This document shows positions 9,158 through 18,135 of a DNA stretch of 64,000 nt, piece after piece. The notes under the pieces were generated by a model. That model saw only the letters and a list, made by a program, of their open reading frames with translations, ran no database searches and was not told the origin of the DNA. Each line of letters starts with the position of its first letter. The stretch's first letter is position 1. The stretch is from contig NZ_WOCA01000010.1 of NCBI RefSeq assembly GCF_009728145.1, positions 1 to 64,000 of the forward strand, given 5' to 3'. The translations under genes were made by a program, and so were the position numbers. Source of the stretch: Ornithinibacillus caprae (GTDB lineage Bacteria > Bacillota > Bacilli > Bacillales > Amphibacillaceae).

Positions 9158-9859
9158 ATGTATTATAAACCAATTGAAATTGCAAGATCACTTGACATAA
9201 CCCCTAGTGCACTACGTCATTATGAAGCATGGGGGATTGTCCCCGCTCCTAAACGAAAGAAGAACGGCTATCGCTTATATACCGAAGAACATGTTGCATA
9301 CTTTCGATGTATTCGAGCGATGTATCCTGGGTTCGGTATGGACATTACTAGAACCGTAATGAAATATATTCAGGATAATAAAACAGCTGAAGCCTTCTGG
9401 ACGGTAAATAAAGAACAAGCTAAACTACAACAGGAGAAAGTACTAACTGACCAAACCCATGAACTATTACAAGAATCATTTGTCTCCACCCTTCCTGAGA
9501 CTTTTAGTAAAGAAAAAATGACCATAGGATATATTTCCAAACTAGCAGATGTTCCAGCTTCTGCTATTCGACATTGGGAAAAGGAAGGGTTAATTACGCC
9601 AGAACGAGACCCAGAAAATGGGTACCGATTATTCAATCAAATGCACCTTCGTCAAATCCTTGTTATTCGAGCACTCAGAAGGACCGTTCACTATTTAGAA
9701 ATCATGAAAAATATTGTAAAAGAAATCGAACATAATAATATAGAAGAAGCCAAGAAAGCAACAAAAGAAGCACTTGAAAATATTAATTTCCAAAACCGCA
9801 ATCAATTCCATGGCATCTGTGAATTGTACAAATTATGTGAAGTACTAGACTTAGTATAA
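9158..9859 (+). CDS. MerR-type regulator with two tandem HTH domains
   Basis: 233 residues from the ATG at 9158, chosen because GAGGGTG lies just upstream; an ATG at 9119 has no such site. Two complete MerR-type winged HTH units are visible: residues about 3-70 (ALRHYEAWGIVP then GYRLYTEEHVAYF) and about 108-178 (AIRHWEKEGLITP then GYRLFNQMHLRQI). Ordinary MerR proteins have one HTH plus a dimer helix and ligand domain. It diverges from the UvrA2/BmrA unit across a 197-nt gap and is the likely regulator. No cysteine-rich metal site is seen, which favours drug sensing. Confidence 0.8.
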   Translation: MYYKPIEIARSLDITPSALRHYEAWGIVPAPKRKKNGYRLYTEEHVAYFRCIRAMYPGFGMDITRTVMKYIQDNKTAEAFWTVNKEQAKLQQEKVLTDQTHELLQESFVSTLPETFSKEKMTIGYISKLADVPASAIRHWEKEGLITPERDPENGYRLFNQMHLRQILVIRALRRTVHYLEIMKNIVKEIEHNNIEEAKKATKEALENINFQNRNQFHGICELYKLCEVLDLV

Positions 9860-9883
9860 GATGGACGGTGGATGCATGATAAA

Positions 9884-9930
9884 ATTAAACCACCGAATAT
9901 TTACATTGGGTAAATACGCGGTGGTTTAAT
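9884..9930. terminator. Bidirectional terminator between converging genes
   Basis: ATTAAACCACCG at 9884-9895 pairs perfectly with 9919-9930, with A-rich and T-rich flanks. It serves the MerR gene and, on the other strand, yfkAB. Confidence 0.8.
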
Positions 9931-9935
9931 AAACC

Positions 9936-11066
9936 TTATTTCAAACTAATAGCTGCTGTCCTATTATTAAAATCAACATCCTTATAATAGGCGTTTTTCA
10001 CCAATAGATTCGGTCCTAAACACTTAACAGCTGGACAATGACAATTTAACTGTTTTGCTGTACTCGTTTCTAACCATCGAGAATATGCTTCTGGTAGGGA
10101 AGTGTCTTGAATATTTCCAACAGAAGGCTCCTCATCGCCAAAATCTGTCACGATTACCTCTCCAGTAAATATATTCACATTTAGCCGTGAACGACCATCT
10201 GGATCATTTCGAACCGTTACATTTTTCTCCTGATAAATTCGCTTTAGAAGTGCTAAATCTTCTTGATTCGAGTTACATGCATAAAACGGCAATGTCCCAA
10301 ACAGCATCCATAAATCTTTTTTTCGATGATCTAGTAATCTTGTAATCGCCAATCTAATTTCATCTAGATGTAATGTTTCTAAATTACTAGCAAAATCAAC
10401 TGGATACATCGGATGTATTTCATGTCGAGTACAACCCATTTCCAAAACATGATCATGAATTTTCTCTAAATAGGGGTAAGTTCGTCTATTTAACATTGTC
10501 TCTGCTGATACCATAACACCTTCTCCAGCGAGTGCTTGCGAATTTTCTACCATTCTCGCAAAATACTTTTTTCGATTTTCCTCAGAAGGTTTACGCTCCA
10601 TACGTGCAAAACCAGTTTCTGCAAACTCTTCTTCAGTTCCCCAGTTATGTGAAATATGTAAAACATCGAGATATGGAATTATAGCTTCATAGCGTTGAAA
10701 AGGAAGCGTTAAATTAGAATTAATTTGTGTTCTTACTCCTCGTTCATGTGCATATTTAAGCAGGGGTACCACATATTCTCTGATTGACTTTTTATTCATC
10801 ATTGGCTCTCCACCAGTAATACTTAGTGTACGTAAATGTGGAATTTCTTCTAAACGATTGAGTATCAAGTCAATTGGCAATGCAGCTGGATCTTGGTGTT
10901 GCAGCGTATACCCAACCGCACAATGCGCACATCGCATATTACAGAGATATGTAGTAGTAAATTCAATATTAGATAAGGTCATTTTTCCGTGCTCTTCCAC
11001 ATCCATATATGCCTCCCATGGATCAAACTGTGGAGATAACGGCTTAACATTTAGTTTTGCATTCAT
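9936..11066 (-). CDS. yfkAB: Radical SAM protein YfkAB
   Basis: 376 residues. The radical SAM cluster motif CNMRCAHC (CxxxCxxC) is at about residues 42-49, and the TGGEP segment (ITGGEPMMNK) follows at about 85. Near the C-terminus is CHCPAVKC, the CxCxxxxC motif that defines the YfkAB family, probably an auxiliary cluster site. The substrate of YfkAB is unknown. AAGGAAG precedes the ATG. It is a single gene ending at a shared terminator. Confidence 0.9.
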   Translation of the reverse strand: MNAKLNVKPLSPQFDPWEAYMDVEEHGKMTLSNIEFTTTYLCNMRCAHCAVGYTLQHQDPAALPIDLILNRLEEIPHLRTLSITGGEPMMNKKSIREYVVPLLKYAHERGVRTQINSNLTLPFQRYEAIIPYLDVLHISHNWGTEEEFAETGFARMERKPSEENRKKYFARMVENSQALAGEGVMVSAETMLNRRTYPYLEKIHDHVLEMGCTRHEIHPMYPVDFASNLETLHLDEIRLAITRLLDHRKKDLWMLFGTLPFYACNSNQEDLALLKRIYQEKNVTVRNDPDGRSRLNVNIFTGEVIVTDFGDEEPSVGNIQDTSLPEAYSRWLETSTAKQLNCHCPAVKCLGPNLLVKNAYYKDVDFNNRTAAISLK

Positions 11067-11166
11067 CTAGAAACTTCCTTTCGGTGTATTTTCATGATGT
11101 TTGTACATCCTATAATCAAAACGCATTTGTATTCAACAATGTTCCTTCATGAAATTACCACATATT

Positions 11167-11697
11167 TTAACTTCGAACAACTTCCGTTCCAGCCACAAAA
11201 TCATATACGGACTTTCTACTTGGATTAGTTAACGGCATTAAAACATAGATTAAAATTGCGACGTTAACAGAAGTAAGTATAATAAGTACCGTTGAATCTG
11301 ATAAGATGGTTGGTAACATCAAACGATACACCCCGAAATGAGCCAGTTCCCAGGGTAAAAATTTTACCCCCGTCCTTAAAACAGAACGCACGAAGCCAAT
11401 ACGATTTCCTTGCCGATCTACAACACGAATCCCTACCTTTTGCTTCCCCCATGTCCCTTGTCTTTTGGAACACTCACCTATAATGAAGTACAGGGAAACT
11501 GGTAGAGTCATCATTAGAAATCCTGTAAGTTGTGCAGTAACCACCGATTCAGTGAATAACGATGTCATCAGTGGACGAAAAAAAACGGAAACCGTTCCTA
11601 TCACCAAAACACCATATAAGATAATGAGGAGATAATCTAAGAGGAAAGCGAATAAACGAGTTTTTAATGAGGCATTTTTAGACGGTTCTTTATTCAT
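11167..11697 (-). CDS. RDD family membrane protein
   Basis: 176 residues with hydrophobic helices and the family pattern: an RLFAFLLDYLLI first helix carrying the Arg-Asp pair, GTWGKQKVGIRVVD between helices 2 and 3, and a C-terminal KSVYDFVAGTEVV. RDD proteins sit in the membrane; some act in ion transport, most are uncharacterised. GGAGGG precedes the ATG. It follows the ABC-2 exporter but a terminator at 11749-11782 separates them. Confidence 0.8.
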   Translation of the reverse strand: MNKEPSKNASLKTRLFAFLLDYLLIILYGVLVIGTVSVFFRPLMTSLFTESVVTAQLTGFLMMTLPVSLYFIIGECSKRQGTWGKQKVGIRVVDRQGNRIGFVRSVLRTGVKFLPWELAHFGVYRLMLPTILSDSTVLIILTSVNVAILIYVLMPLTNPSRKSVYDFVAGTEVVRS

Positions 11698-11748
11698 TTC
11701 AACCCTCCTTCCTAATCATTTTCATCACTTTATTCTAGCATAAAATAA

Positions 11749-11782
11749 AACCTCGAACTCCTTCATTATGGAATTCGAGGTT
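11749..11782 (-). terminator. Terminator after the ABC-2 permease
   Basis: AACCTCGAA at 11749-11757 pairs with TTCGAGGTT at 11774-11782. The leftward strand continues into T-rich sequence. Confidence 0.65.
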
Positions 11783-11789
11783 ACAATTA

Positions 11790-13394
11790 TTATCCGTGTA
11801 TATCTCTTCTATTATAACCCACAAAACCAATTGCCGTTATAACAATAGCAATCAAAGTTAATATTCCAATTGGCATCCAAGTCATATCCTCAACTGGTAA
11901 TTGTGGAACATGGCCGAAAGGTGATAATTGGCCAACCCAATCATCTAACTGGAAAATTCCTCCCAGGTAAAGCACCATAAACGAGTAAAATATATAAAAC
12001 CAAATTAGACTCGTCAACCTTGGCAAATACCCTATGAATAATACGGAAACACTGATCATCACTAGAATCGCTGGATAGTAAGCTAACGCCATACCATAAA
12101 TCGTACCAAATTCAAATGGTTCATCCATGACAGACACACCAGCCGCCCATAACCCTATAGCAGCTAATGAAATCATCACAAATCCATTAATAACAGAGAT
12201 TACTAGATAGCTTGCCATTAATTTAGTCCGAGAAACAGCTCTTCCTAACAAATGTTCCACATGATTCTTTTTCTCTTCCCCATACAATTTATTCATTGCC
12301 ATAACCGGAGGAACAGTTGCTAGAATACCCATAACAATCATTAACATTGGTAAGAATTGTTCCGTAAACGAGTGCCCTTCTCCTGATGATGCTAATATTT
12401 GCATCATCATTTCATTACCTTCAAAAAAGGAATCCATATCACCTAAAACAGAACCATAGGATGCCCCCATAACAAACATCCCAATTGCCCACGAGATGAT
12501 GCCTGTACGTTGAAGTCGTAACGCAAGCCCAATTGGAGATTGCAAAAAGGAAGATGCATGCTTCTTACCAGGTCTTGATGGAAGAAATCCCGCCTCCAAA
12601 TCCCTAATTGCATTTAAGTAATTTGCAATAATAAATAAAATGATAGATACACCTAACATTAATAGAATTGGCCACCAATTATTTACGCCATAAGCCTCTG
12701 TTTTCGTTACCCACCCTAGCGGAGATAACCAACTTAGTGATTCATTACTTACATCCGTAATTCCTCGTACCAAATAAGCAATAAGTAGGGCTGCTATCGA
12801 AAACCCAATTGTTCCACGTGAGCTCTCGGTTAGTTGTGCAAAAAATGCGGTAACCCCTACAAAAACAATTCCAGTTCCACCTAAAGCAGCTCCGTAAAGT
12901 AAGGATCCTTCTAAATCCATACTTTCTATATTTAATGCATATAAGCCAAACCCTACAATTAAAGCTAAAAGAATATGAGTTATCGTATAAACCACTAGTG
13001 TTGCATTTAAATTAGATAAACGCCCTACTGGTAACGATCGTATCATTTCAATACGTCCATCTTCTTCATCAGCTCTAGTATGACGAGTGACAAGTAAGAT
13101 ACTCATTAATCCTACAACAACTGCAGTTAAAAGTAACATTTGATGTGCTGTCATAACACCGAGAGTATAATTACTTAAATCATGAGGGCCAACCATCGCA
13201 ATCATAGCTGGGTTTTCCATCGTTTCTGCCATGACATCGCGATCTTGTTGGGATTCATATAAACCCAAGAAAGCTATTGGTACGATAAATGTAAAGAAAC
13301 AGATACCGATTAGCCACAGTGGAATACGAATACGGTCCCGTCTCAAAATTAACCTGGCAAGACGGCCAGTTCGTTTGTAAATCGGATTAGCCAT
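11790..13394 (-). CDS. ABC-2 type exporter permease (TnrB3-like)
   Basis: 534 residues with about twelve hydrophobic segments in two similar halves; LILRRDRIRIPLWL near the start and LALRLQRTGIISWA in the middle open each half. This architecture is seen in permeases of polyketide-antibiotic exporters (COG3559). It overlaps the stop of the ATPase gene by one base (TAATG), so the pair is translationally coupled. Together they should form an exporter, probably for a hydrophobic compound, controlled by the TetR protein upstream. Confidence 0.85.
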   Translation of the reverse strand: MANPIYKRTGRLARLILRRDRIRIPLWLIGICFFTFIVPIAFLGLYESQQDRDVMAETMENPAMIAMVGPHDLSNYTLGVMTAHQMLLLTAVVVGLMSILLVTRHTRADEEDGRIEMIRSLPVGRLSNLNATLVVYTITHILLALIVGFGLYALNIESMDLEGSLLYGAALGGTGIVFVGVTAFFAQLTESSRGTIGFSIAALLIAYLVRGITDVSNESLSWLSPLGWVTKTEAYGVNNWWPILLMLGVSIILFIIANYLNAIRDLEAGFLPSRPGKKHASSFLQSPIGLALRLQRTGIISWAIGMFVMGASYGSVLGDMDSFFEGNEMMMQILASSGEGHSFTEQFLPMLMIVMGILATVPPVMAMNKLYGEEKKNHVEHLLGRAVSRTKLMASYLVISVINGFVMISLAAIGLWAAGVSVMDEPFEFGTIYGMALAYYPAILVMISVSVLFIGYLPRLTSLIWFYIFYSFMVLYLGGIFQLDDWVGQLSPFGHVPQLPVEDMTWMPIGILTLIAIVITAIGFVGYNRRDIHG

Positions 13395-14308
13395 TAGGAT
13401 CTCCCCCCTGCTCCTGACTCCGTTTGCCCTTTTCCTTCATAGTGACGCATGAATAAATCTTCAAGCGTTGGTGGTGCACTTTCCAATTTCACGATTCCAA
13501 ACTGACTAACATGTTTAATCACTGCATCTAATTCCTCTGTATCTACTTGGAATGCTAGTGCTTGATCTCTTTTTTCCACCTCATGAACACCATTTAATTC
13601 TGGTAATCCAGTAATAGGTTTATTCGTTTCAACAAGTAAGTTGGTTCGCGTTAAATGACGTAACTCACTTAATGAACCTGTTTCAATTATTTTCCCTTGA
13701 CGAATAATGCCTACACGATCACATAACTTTTCAACTTCTGATAAAATATGACTGGATAGAAGCACACTTTTCCCTGCTTCCTTTGCTTCCATAACACATT
13801 CTTGGAATACTTGTTCCATCAATGGGTCTAACCCTGATGTTGGTTCATCCAAGATATAAAGGTCTGCATCCGATGAGAATGCTGCTACAAGTGCAACCTT
13901 TTGACGATTACCTTTTGAATAGGTGCGGCATTTTTTTGATGGATCTAAGTTAAATCGTTTAATTAGTTCTTCACGTCTGTTCTTATTATTTCCCCCACGT
14001 AATTTCACAAATAAATCAATAACTTCTCCACCTGTTAGGTTTGGCCATAGGTTAACATCTCCAGGTACATAAGCAATACGTTTATGAATTTCAACAGCAT
14101 CAGACCAAACATCTCTTCCAAAAATTCTTGCCTTCCCTTCGGTTGCTTTTAAGATCCCTAACAGTATTCTAATAGTTGTCGATTTCCCTGCACCATTTGG
14201 ACCAATAAATCCAAATACTTCCCCTTTCTTTACTTCTAAATCAACCCCATCCAATGCTTTAAACTTCCCAAATTCTTTTTTCAGGTTATACACTTGTAAC
14301 ACACTCAT
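13394..14308 (-). CDS. ABC transporter ATP-binding protein
   Basis: 304 residues. Walker A is GPNGAGKST, the signature is YSKGNRQK (a degenerate LSGGQ common in ABC-2 drug exporters), Walker B is LYILDEPTSGLD and the switch segment SSHILSEVE. The C-terminal 80 residues form the extra domain found in DrrA-like ATPases. It energises the adjacent permease and lies between it and the TetR regulator on the same strand. Confidence 0.9.
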   Translation of the reverse strand: MSVLQVYNLKKEFGKFKALDGVDLEVKKGEVFGFIGPNGAGKSTTIRILLGILKATEGKARIFGRDVWSDAVEIHKRIAYVPGDVNLWPNLTGGEVIDLFVKLRGGNNKNRREELIKRFNLDPSKKCRTYSKGNRQKVALVAAFSSDADLYILDEPTSGLDPLMEQVFQECVMEAKEAGKSVLLSSHILSEVEKLCDRVGIIRQGKIIETGSLSELRHLTRTNLLVETNKPITGLPELNGVHEVEKRDQALAFQVDTEELDAVIKHVSQFGIVKLESAPPTLEDLFMRHYEGKGQTESGAGGRS

Positions 14309-14420
14309 TCTATTCCCTCCCTTTTTTGTTAGAAAGCCTGCTTATCCTTAATTCAGAGCGAAAGCTTTCGTTGCACTTATCCAGTAAAGAAAGCTTATAC
14401 TTTCTTATCTGTCAAAAAAA

Positions 14421-15056
14421 TCATTCTTTCCTGTCCGTGTAATAAATGGTTTTTAACACTTCTAGATAGTCATAAAACTCATCCCAGTAAGGATCCATAT
14501 TCGTAGTAACCAAGTTTTGCTGTTTAAAGTGATTAATTAGTTCATTTTGGTAACCTTCAATGGACCACCTGATAAGCTTAAACGCTTTTTCTGGATCAAC
14601 ATCGCTACGAAATAGCGTGGTATCAATATTTTCATATAACATGGAATAACCCATTTGCATAACTTTTTCATGTCGTTGTTTCAAATCTCGTGAAATATCC
14701 GATTCTTCTTTAATAAAAATGTTTGCTAGAAAACTAAGCACATTTGGGTATCTTTTATTGAATTCAAATTTAATTCTTGCGATTTGTCTTAAGCGTTCTA
14801 TAAAGTCAGTTTCATTCATATCAATTTTGTCGAAAAATTCACTTAAGATAGTATCTAAACTAAATTCCACAAGGTAATGGTATAGTTCTTTTTTATTCTT
14901 AAAATAATAAAAGAGCATCCCTTTACCAATACCAGCACATTTTACTATTCGGTTTGTCGAAGCCTTCTCATATCCATTTTCAGCAAATTCTAATAGTGCT
15001 GCATTTATGATTCTTTCTTGTTTATCTTTATCGAGGTTGTAAAATGTTTGATTAAT
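14421..15056 (-). CDS. TetR family regulator, apparent ATT start
   Basis: The first ATG in this frame (14918) lies inside the HTH, but the same frame stays open upstream and encodes the missing half (YNLDKDKQERI, LLEFAENGYEKASTNRIVK, then GMLFYYF). The frame closes at a TGA at 15063-15065. Between that stop and the HTH there is no ATG, GTG or TTG. The only plausible initiator is ATT at 15054-15056, 7 nt after GAGAGGTG. The protein would have 212 residues. Its promoter carries two inverted repeats, implying self-repression and control of the exporter behind it. A sequencing error at the start codon is the alternative. Confidence 0.75.
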   Translation of the reverse strand: MNQTFYNLDKDKQERIINAALLEFAENGYEKASTNRIVKCAGIGKGMLFYYFKNKKELYHYLVEFSLDTILSEFFDKIDMNETDFIERLRQIARIKFEFNKRYPNVLSFLANIFIKEESDISRDLKQRHEKVMQMGYSMLYENIDTTLFRSDVDPEKAFKLIRWSIEGYQNELINHFKQQNLVTTNMDPYWDEFYDYLEVLKTIYYTDRKE

Positions 15057-15103
15057 CTTAAATCACCTCTCATCAAGAGTTTATTTATCTCCATCTATTT
15101 TTA

Positions 15104-15151
15104 GACCACATCGGTCGATTTTAGTTTAACATTTTAGACCAGGGTGGTCAA
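15104..15151 (-). promoter_or_regulatory. TetR promoter with two operator repeats
   Basis: On the leftward strand TTGACC (15146-15151) and TAAACT (15123-15128) are 17 nt apart. Two 13-bp inverted repeats, GACCACATCGGTC at 15104-15116 and GACCAGGGTGGTC at 15137-15149, cover the -35 side and the start site. Their spacing of 33 nt between equivalent bases (about three helix turns) suits two regulator dimers on one face. Confidence 0.65.
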
Positions 15152-15184
15152 TGTTAGTTCGGTAATTTTTTTCCAAATAAAAAA

Positions 15185-15214
15185 AGGTAGCATCTAAGAA
15201 CATAGATGTTACCT
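15185..15214 (-). terminator. Terminator after the DUF4097 operon
   Basis: AGGTAGCATCT at 15185-15195 pairs with AGATGTTACCT at 15204-15214, with one G-T pair, and a T-run follows on the leftward strand. Confidence 0.75.
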
Positions 15215-15226
15215 CTTTTAAATCAA

Positions 15227-16033
15227 TTATTTAGAAACTTTGATACTCCCATTCACCGTTTGTAGCTTAATTAAATTCTCACCGTCGCCTATAACAGTAT
15301 GTCTAGAATCATTCCCCAGAATATCGACTTTTCCATTGACAACCTCAACATCTATCGTAGCATTCGTAGGTTCTTGATCTGTTTGGATACTAATTTTTCC
15401 ATTAACAGACTCTAAATCCATGGGACGATCCAAATGATCCACGACTAGATTAATGCTTCCATTGGTCACATTACTAGAGATGTCACCATTAACATGTTGA
15501 AGTAAAATTTTCCCATTCTCTGAACTCACATTTGTTGTATTAGTTTCCATATTTCGTAATTGTATAGCACCATTTACTGACTCAACTTCCGCATGATTTA
15601 CATGTAAATCATTTACGTTGATTTTTCCATTTATAACATCAATAGTTAATGCTTCATATTGTTTTTCAGGTACATAAACTTTTAACGATGGCCCTGAAAA
15701 ACTAAAATCGAAACTAATAAAATTGAAAAACCTTTTTTCCTTCAATTCTACGTAAAGAGAGTCATTTTCGACTTCAGCTTTAAAGTTATACTTTTTATTC
15801 CTTCCTTCAGAGGAAATGAATTCTACTGTTGTGTTCTTTTCGTTCGTTGGTAAGATTTCCACACTGGAATTATCTGACTCAATGTTGATATTTATAATAT
15901 CTTGATCATCGAAAGATTCTTCTTTTGTTATCGGCTCCGATGCGAAAGCCGTGCGAAACGTTAACATACTTCCTACGCCACCTATAATGATTAAACCAAC
16001 TGCAATCGTTATTAATAACTTCTTCTTAGGCAT
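15227..16033 (-). CDS. DUF4097 beta-helix membrane-anchored protein
   Basis: 268 residues: a basic N-terminus and one hydrophobic segment (residues about 5-25), then a repetitive beta domain in which VNGKI or VNGSI recurs about every 20 residues (VINGKINV, SVNGAIQL, TNGSINLV, SVNGKISI, VVNGKVDI, TVNGSIKV). This is the DUF4097 fold. The body should lie outside the cell. It is the last gene of a PadR-HAAS-DUF4097 operon and overlaps the gene before it by 8 nt. Confidence 0.85.
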   Translation of the reverse strand: MPKKKLLITIAVGLIIIGGVGSMLTFRTAFASEPITKEESFDDQDIININIESDNSSVEILPTNEKNTTVEFISSEGRNKKYNFKAEVENDSLYVELKEKRFFNFISFDFSFSGPSLKVYVPEKQYEALTIDVINGKINVNDLHVNHAEVESVNGAIQLRNMETNTTNVSSENGKILLQHVNGDISSNVTNGSINLVVDHLDRPMDLESVNGKISIQTDQEPTNATIDVEVVNGKVDILGNDSRHTVIGDGENLIKLQTVNGSIKVSK

Positions 16034-16586
16034 TCTTCATGCCTCCTTTTACAAGATTCACATTATATGTCAAATAACGAACAAAAGCATTCATTAATAC
16101 TTTTGTCACATAGAACATTCCAATAGCAATTAACAAACCAAGTCCCGCTAGTAAAAGTGAAAAGAATAAATCAAACAACACAAAATGATCTAGTGCAATC
16201 GTCATATTAACAAGAACTAACAGCGGGGAAGCAATAAAAGAGACCGCTACCGCCCAGCCTGAGACTACGATAGCTACCAATGCAATAAAAGGACCTAATA
16301 CAATAACCAAGTTGAAAAATCCAAGGCCAATTACCGCCCAAACTGCACGGAGTATATTTCCAGCGGTAATACTTCCTTCTACTTGGTCCACGTGGTAAGT
16401 AGCAACCAATTCTTTAGCAATATGGTTTGGTGAACCAAGCGACTCCACAATCTGAGCTTCCGTCTTTCCTTCCTCTAAGCCAAAAGTAAAATGTTCCTCA
16501 AAATCCTGTAAAATATCATTTCGTTCCTCAACTGGTAGCTTGCCTAATGTTGCATTTAGGTTATCCATAAATTCTTTCTTATTCAC
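16026..16586 (-). CDS. DUF1700/HAAS-domain membrane protein
   Basis: 186 residues from the GTG at 16586, which has GAAGGTG upstream; another in-frame GTG at 16595 is less well placed. An N-terminal alpha-helical HAAS segment ([35 protein letters not shown]) is followed by four hydrophobic helices. HAAS proteins are nearly always coded next to PadR regulators and are thought to sense or relay envelope signals. The gene overlaps the PadR stop by 8 nt (GTGAATAA) and the DUF4097 start by 8 nt, so the three are tightly coupled. Confidence 0.85.
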   Translation of the reverse strand: MNKKEFMDNLNATLGKLPVEERNDILQDFEEHFTFGLEEGKTEAQIVESLGSPNHIAKELVATYHVDQVEGSITAGNILRAVWAVIGLGFFNLVIVLGPFIALVAIVVSGWAVAVSFIASPLLVLVNMTIALDHFVLFDLFFSLLLAGLGLLIAIGMFYVTKVLMNAFVRYLTYNVNLVKGGMKNA

Positions 16587-16902
16587 GATTAACACCTTCT
16601 TCTATTAATTGATTTACTCCATTCGTAAAAGTCTCCCATTCTTGAAGAAGTTCATCCAAGTACCTTCTTCCCTCATCGGTTAACTTGTAGTATTTGCGGG
16701 ATGGCCCTTCAGTTGACTCCTTTAAATAAGTTGTGAAATACCCGTCTTTGGTTAAACGTCTTAATAATGGGTATACGGATCCCTCAGAAATTGCAATCCG
16801 ATCTGATATCCTTTGTACTAACTCATATCCATACCGATCCTGTTTATCTAACAAGACGAGAACACATAACTCTAAAACACCTTTTTTAAATTGTACATTC
16901 AC
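16579..16902 (-). CDS. PadR family regulator
   Basis: 107 residues from the GTG at 16902, with GAGGTGGA just upstream; a longer frame to 16941 would swallow that site and the operator. The winged HTH is clear: [42 protein letters not shown], then [14 protein letters not shown]. PadR proteins are repressors released by ligands or stress. A 23-bp palindrome lies directly upstream, so it probably represses its own operon. Confidence 0.9.
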   Translation of the reverse strand: MNVQFKKGVLELCVLVLLDKQDRYGYELVQRISDRIAISEGSVYPLLRRLTKDGYFTTYLKESTEGPSRKYYKLTDEGRRYLDELLQEWETFTNGVNQLIEEGVNRE

Positions 16903-16929
16903 GATTGATTCCACCTCACGAAAAGGATG

Positions 16930-16952
16930 AGTACTATACATTGTATAGTACT
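16930..16952 (-). promoter_or_regulatory. 23-bp perfect palindrome, PadR operator candidate
   Basis: AGTACTATACA and TGTATAGTACT flank a single central T. The site lies 28 nt upstream of the PadR start. The TACTATAC part could also form the -10 region. Confidence 0.65.
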
Positions 16953-17030
16953 GTGATAAAAATTATACCTTACAACTACAATTTAACACACACTACTGTT
17001 TATTGCAAGGTACTATTTAATAATTAGTTA

Positions 17031-17062
17031 AAGCACGGAAATAGCTACTTGCTATCCCGTGC
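17031..17062 (-). terminator. Terminator after the DUF2812 gene
   Basis: AGCACGG with ATAGC on the left (17032-17045) pairs with GCTAT and CCGTGCT on the right (17051-17063), with small bulges, just beyond the stop at 17072. Confidence 0.6.
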
Positions 17063-17071
17063 TCTTACATT

Positions 17072-17581
17072 TTATTTCTTATAAAATTTCATCCTGTTTC
17101 GGAATGACCAAAACATATAGAGGTATAATAAAATCACTAAACTTACAATAGACAAGGAAATATACTGCAGAACATAACCATTCCAAGTTGCAATAATTCC
17201 AATTTGACTCACTAAAAGTAATAAAAATAAAGTAATATAAAATGAGATCATTCGTTTATACGAATCTTTAATGGACTCAGCATCCGAGTATAATTTCTTT
17301 ATTCCAGACTGATCTGCTTCCGTACGAAAATAATGGAATAGATTTAATGCATTCCCTACATGTTGCCAACCAGCATCACGGTATAACTGAAAATATTCTT
17401 CTTCTGCATCTGGCCGAAAATCTGTTTGATATATATAGGATTCATTTAGATTTTCATCGAAATAATACATACAGAATCGATATTTCTTTAAATGCAGCCC
17501 TTTCCTCGACATTTCAGTTAACCATTGCTCTTCTTTCTCTAGATTAGATGCAAGGAACACTCTAAACTTTTTAACAGTCAT
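17072..17581 (-). CDS. DUF2812 membrane protein
   Basis: 169 residues. The N-terminal half (EEQWLTEMSRKGLHLKKYRF, then YQTDFRPDAEEEYFQLYRDAGWQHVG) is the DUF2812 signature; two hydrophobic helices follow. DUF2812 proteins are usually coded beside a PadR regulator, as here, with a 2-bp gap. The function is unknown; a membrane partner whose level the PadR protein controls is the working idea. Confidence 0.85.
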   Translation of the reverse strand: MTVKKFRVFLASNLEKEEQWLTEMSRKGLHLKKYRFCMYYFDENLNESYIYQTDFRPDAEEEYFQLYRDAGWQHVGNALNLFHYFRTEADQSGIKKLYSDAESIKDSYKRMISFYITLFLLLLVSQIGIIATWNGYVLQYISLSIVSLVILLYLYMFWSFRNRMKFYKK

Positions 17582-17583
17582 AT

Positions 17584-17916
17584 TTATCCCTCCATATTTT
17601 TCATTATATATTTTGCATTTTCTACCAGTGATTTCAACCGACTAAATTCCAATTGTAGAACTTGTATGCCTAAATTAGTTAATTCATAATACTTGCGTCG
17701 ATCATCATCGTCATTTTTTGCTTTTGTAATGATGTTCTGCTTTTCAAGTTTACTTAAAGCACCATACAACGTCCCTGGCCCCATTATTACTTCTCCTCGG
17801 CTGATCTCTTCAACATCCTTTATAATTCCATAGCCATGACGTATTTCTCTTAAGGATAATAAGATATAATACGTTGCTTGGGATAAAGGTAGAAACTCCT
17901 CTGGCTGTTTCGACAT
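17584..17916 (-). CDS. PadR family regulator of the DUF2812 pair
   Basis: 110 residues with the PadR winged HTH: LSQATYYILLSL, HGYGIIKDVEEIS, MGPGTLYGALSKLEKQNII, and RKYYELTNLGIQVL. GGCGGTGAAG precedes the ATG. It starts a two-gene unit and has inverted repeats in its upstream region, consistent with self-repression. Confidence 0.9.
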   Translation of the reverse strand: MSKQPEEFLPLSQATYYILLSLREIRHGYGIIKDVEEISRGEVIMGPGTLYGALSKLEKQNIITKAKNDDDDRRKYYELTNLGIQVLQLEFSRLKSLVENAKYIMKNMEG

Positions 17917-17946
17917 GAATCTTCACCGCCTAACTATATCGTAACT

Positions 17947-17968
17947 CGATATATCGTATACCGATATA
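17947..17968 (-). promoter_or_regulatory. PadR operator candidate
   Basis: CGATATATCG at 17947-17956 is a 10-bp palindrome, and TATATCG (17950-17956) also pairs with CGATATA (17962-17968). Both lie in the presumed promoter of the PadR gene. Confidence 0.5.
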
Positions 17969-18080
17969 ATAACAAGACTATCTTAATGAGTCAAGTATAT
18001 TTAAACAATAATTAACAACGCACATACGATAAGAAAAATACTCTAATCACTATACTAAGATTCCCTACAAGAAAGATAAA

Positions 18081-18109
18081 TTGATGACATTGATTTTTTT
18101 ATTTATACT
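18081..18109 (+). promoter_or_regulatory. Sigma-A promoter for ribA-ribD-HAD
   Basis: TTGATG at 18081-18086 and TATACT at 18104-18109 are 17 nt apart, 27 nt before the ribA start. The leader is far too short for an FMN riboswitch. Confidence 0.75.
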
Positions 18110-18135
18110 AAATGAAATGAAAGGAGTTTAACAAT

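Noticed and set aside
18000-18135. FMN riboswitch before ribA
   Set aside because: The promoter is only 27 nt from the start codon, and no conserved riboswitch sequence is visible.
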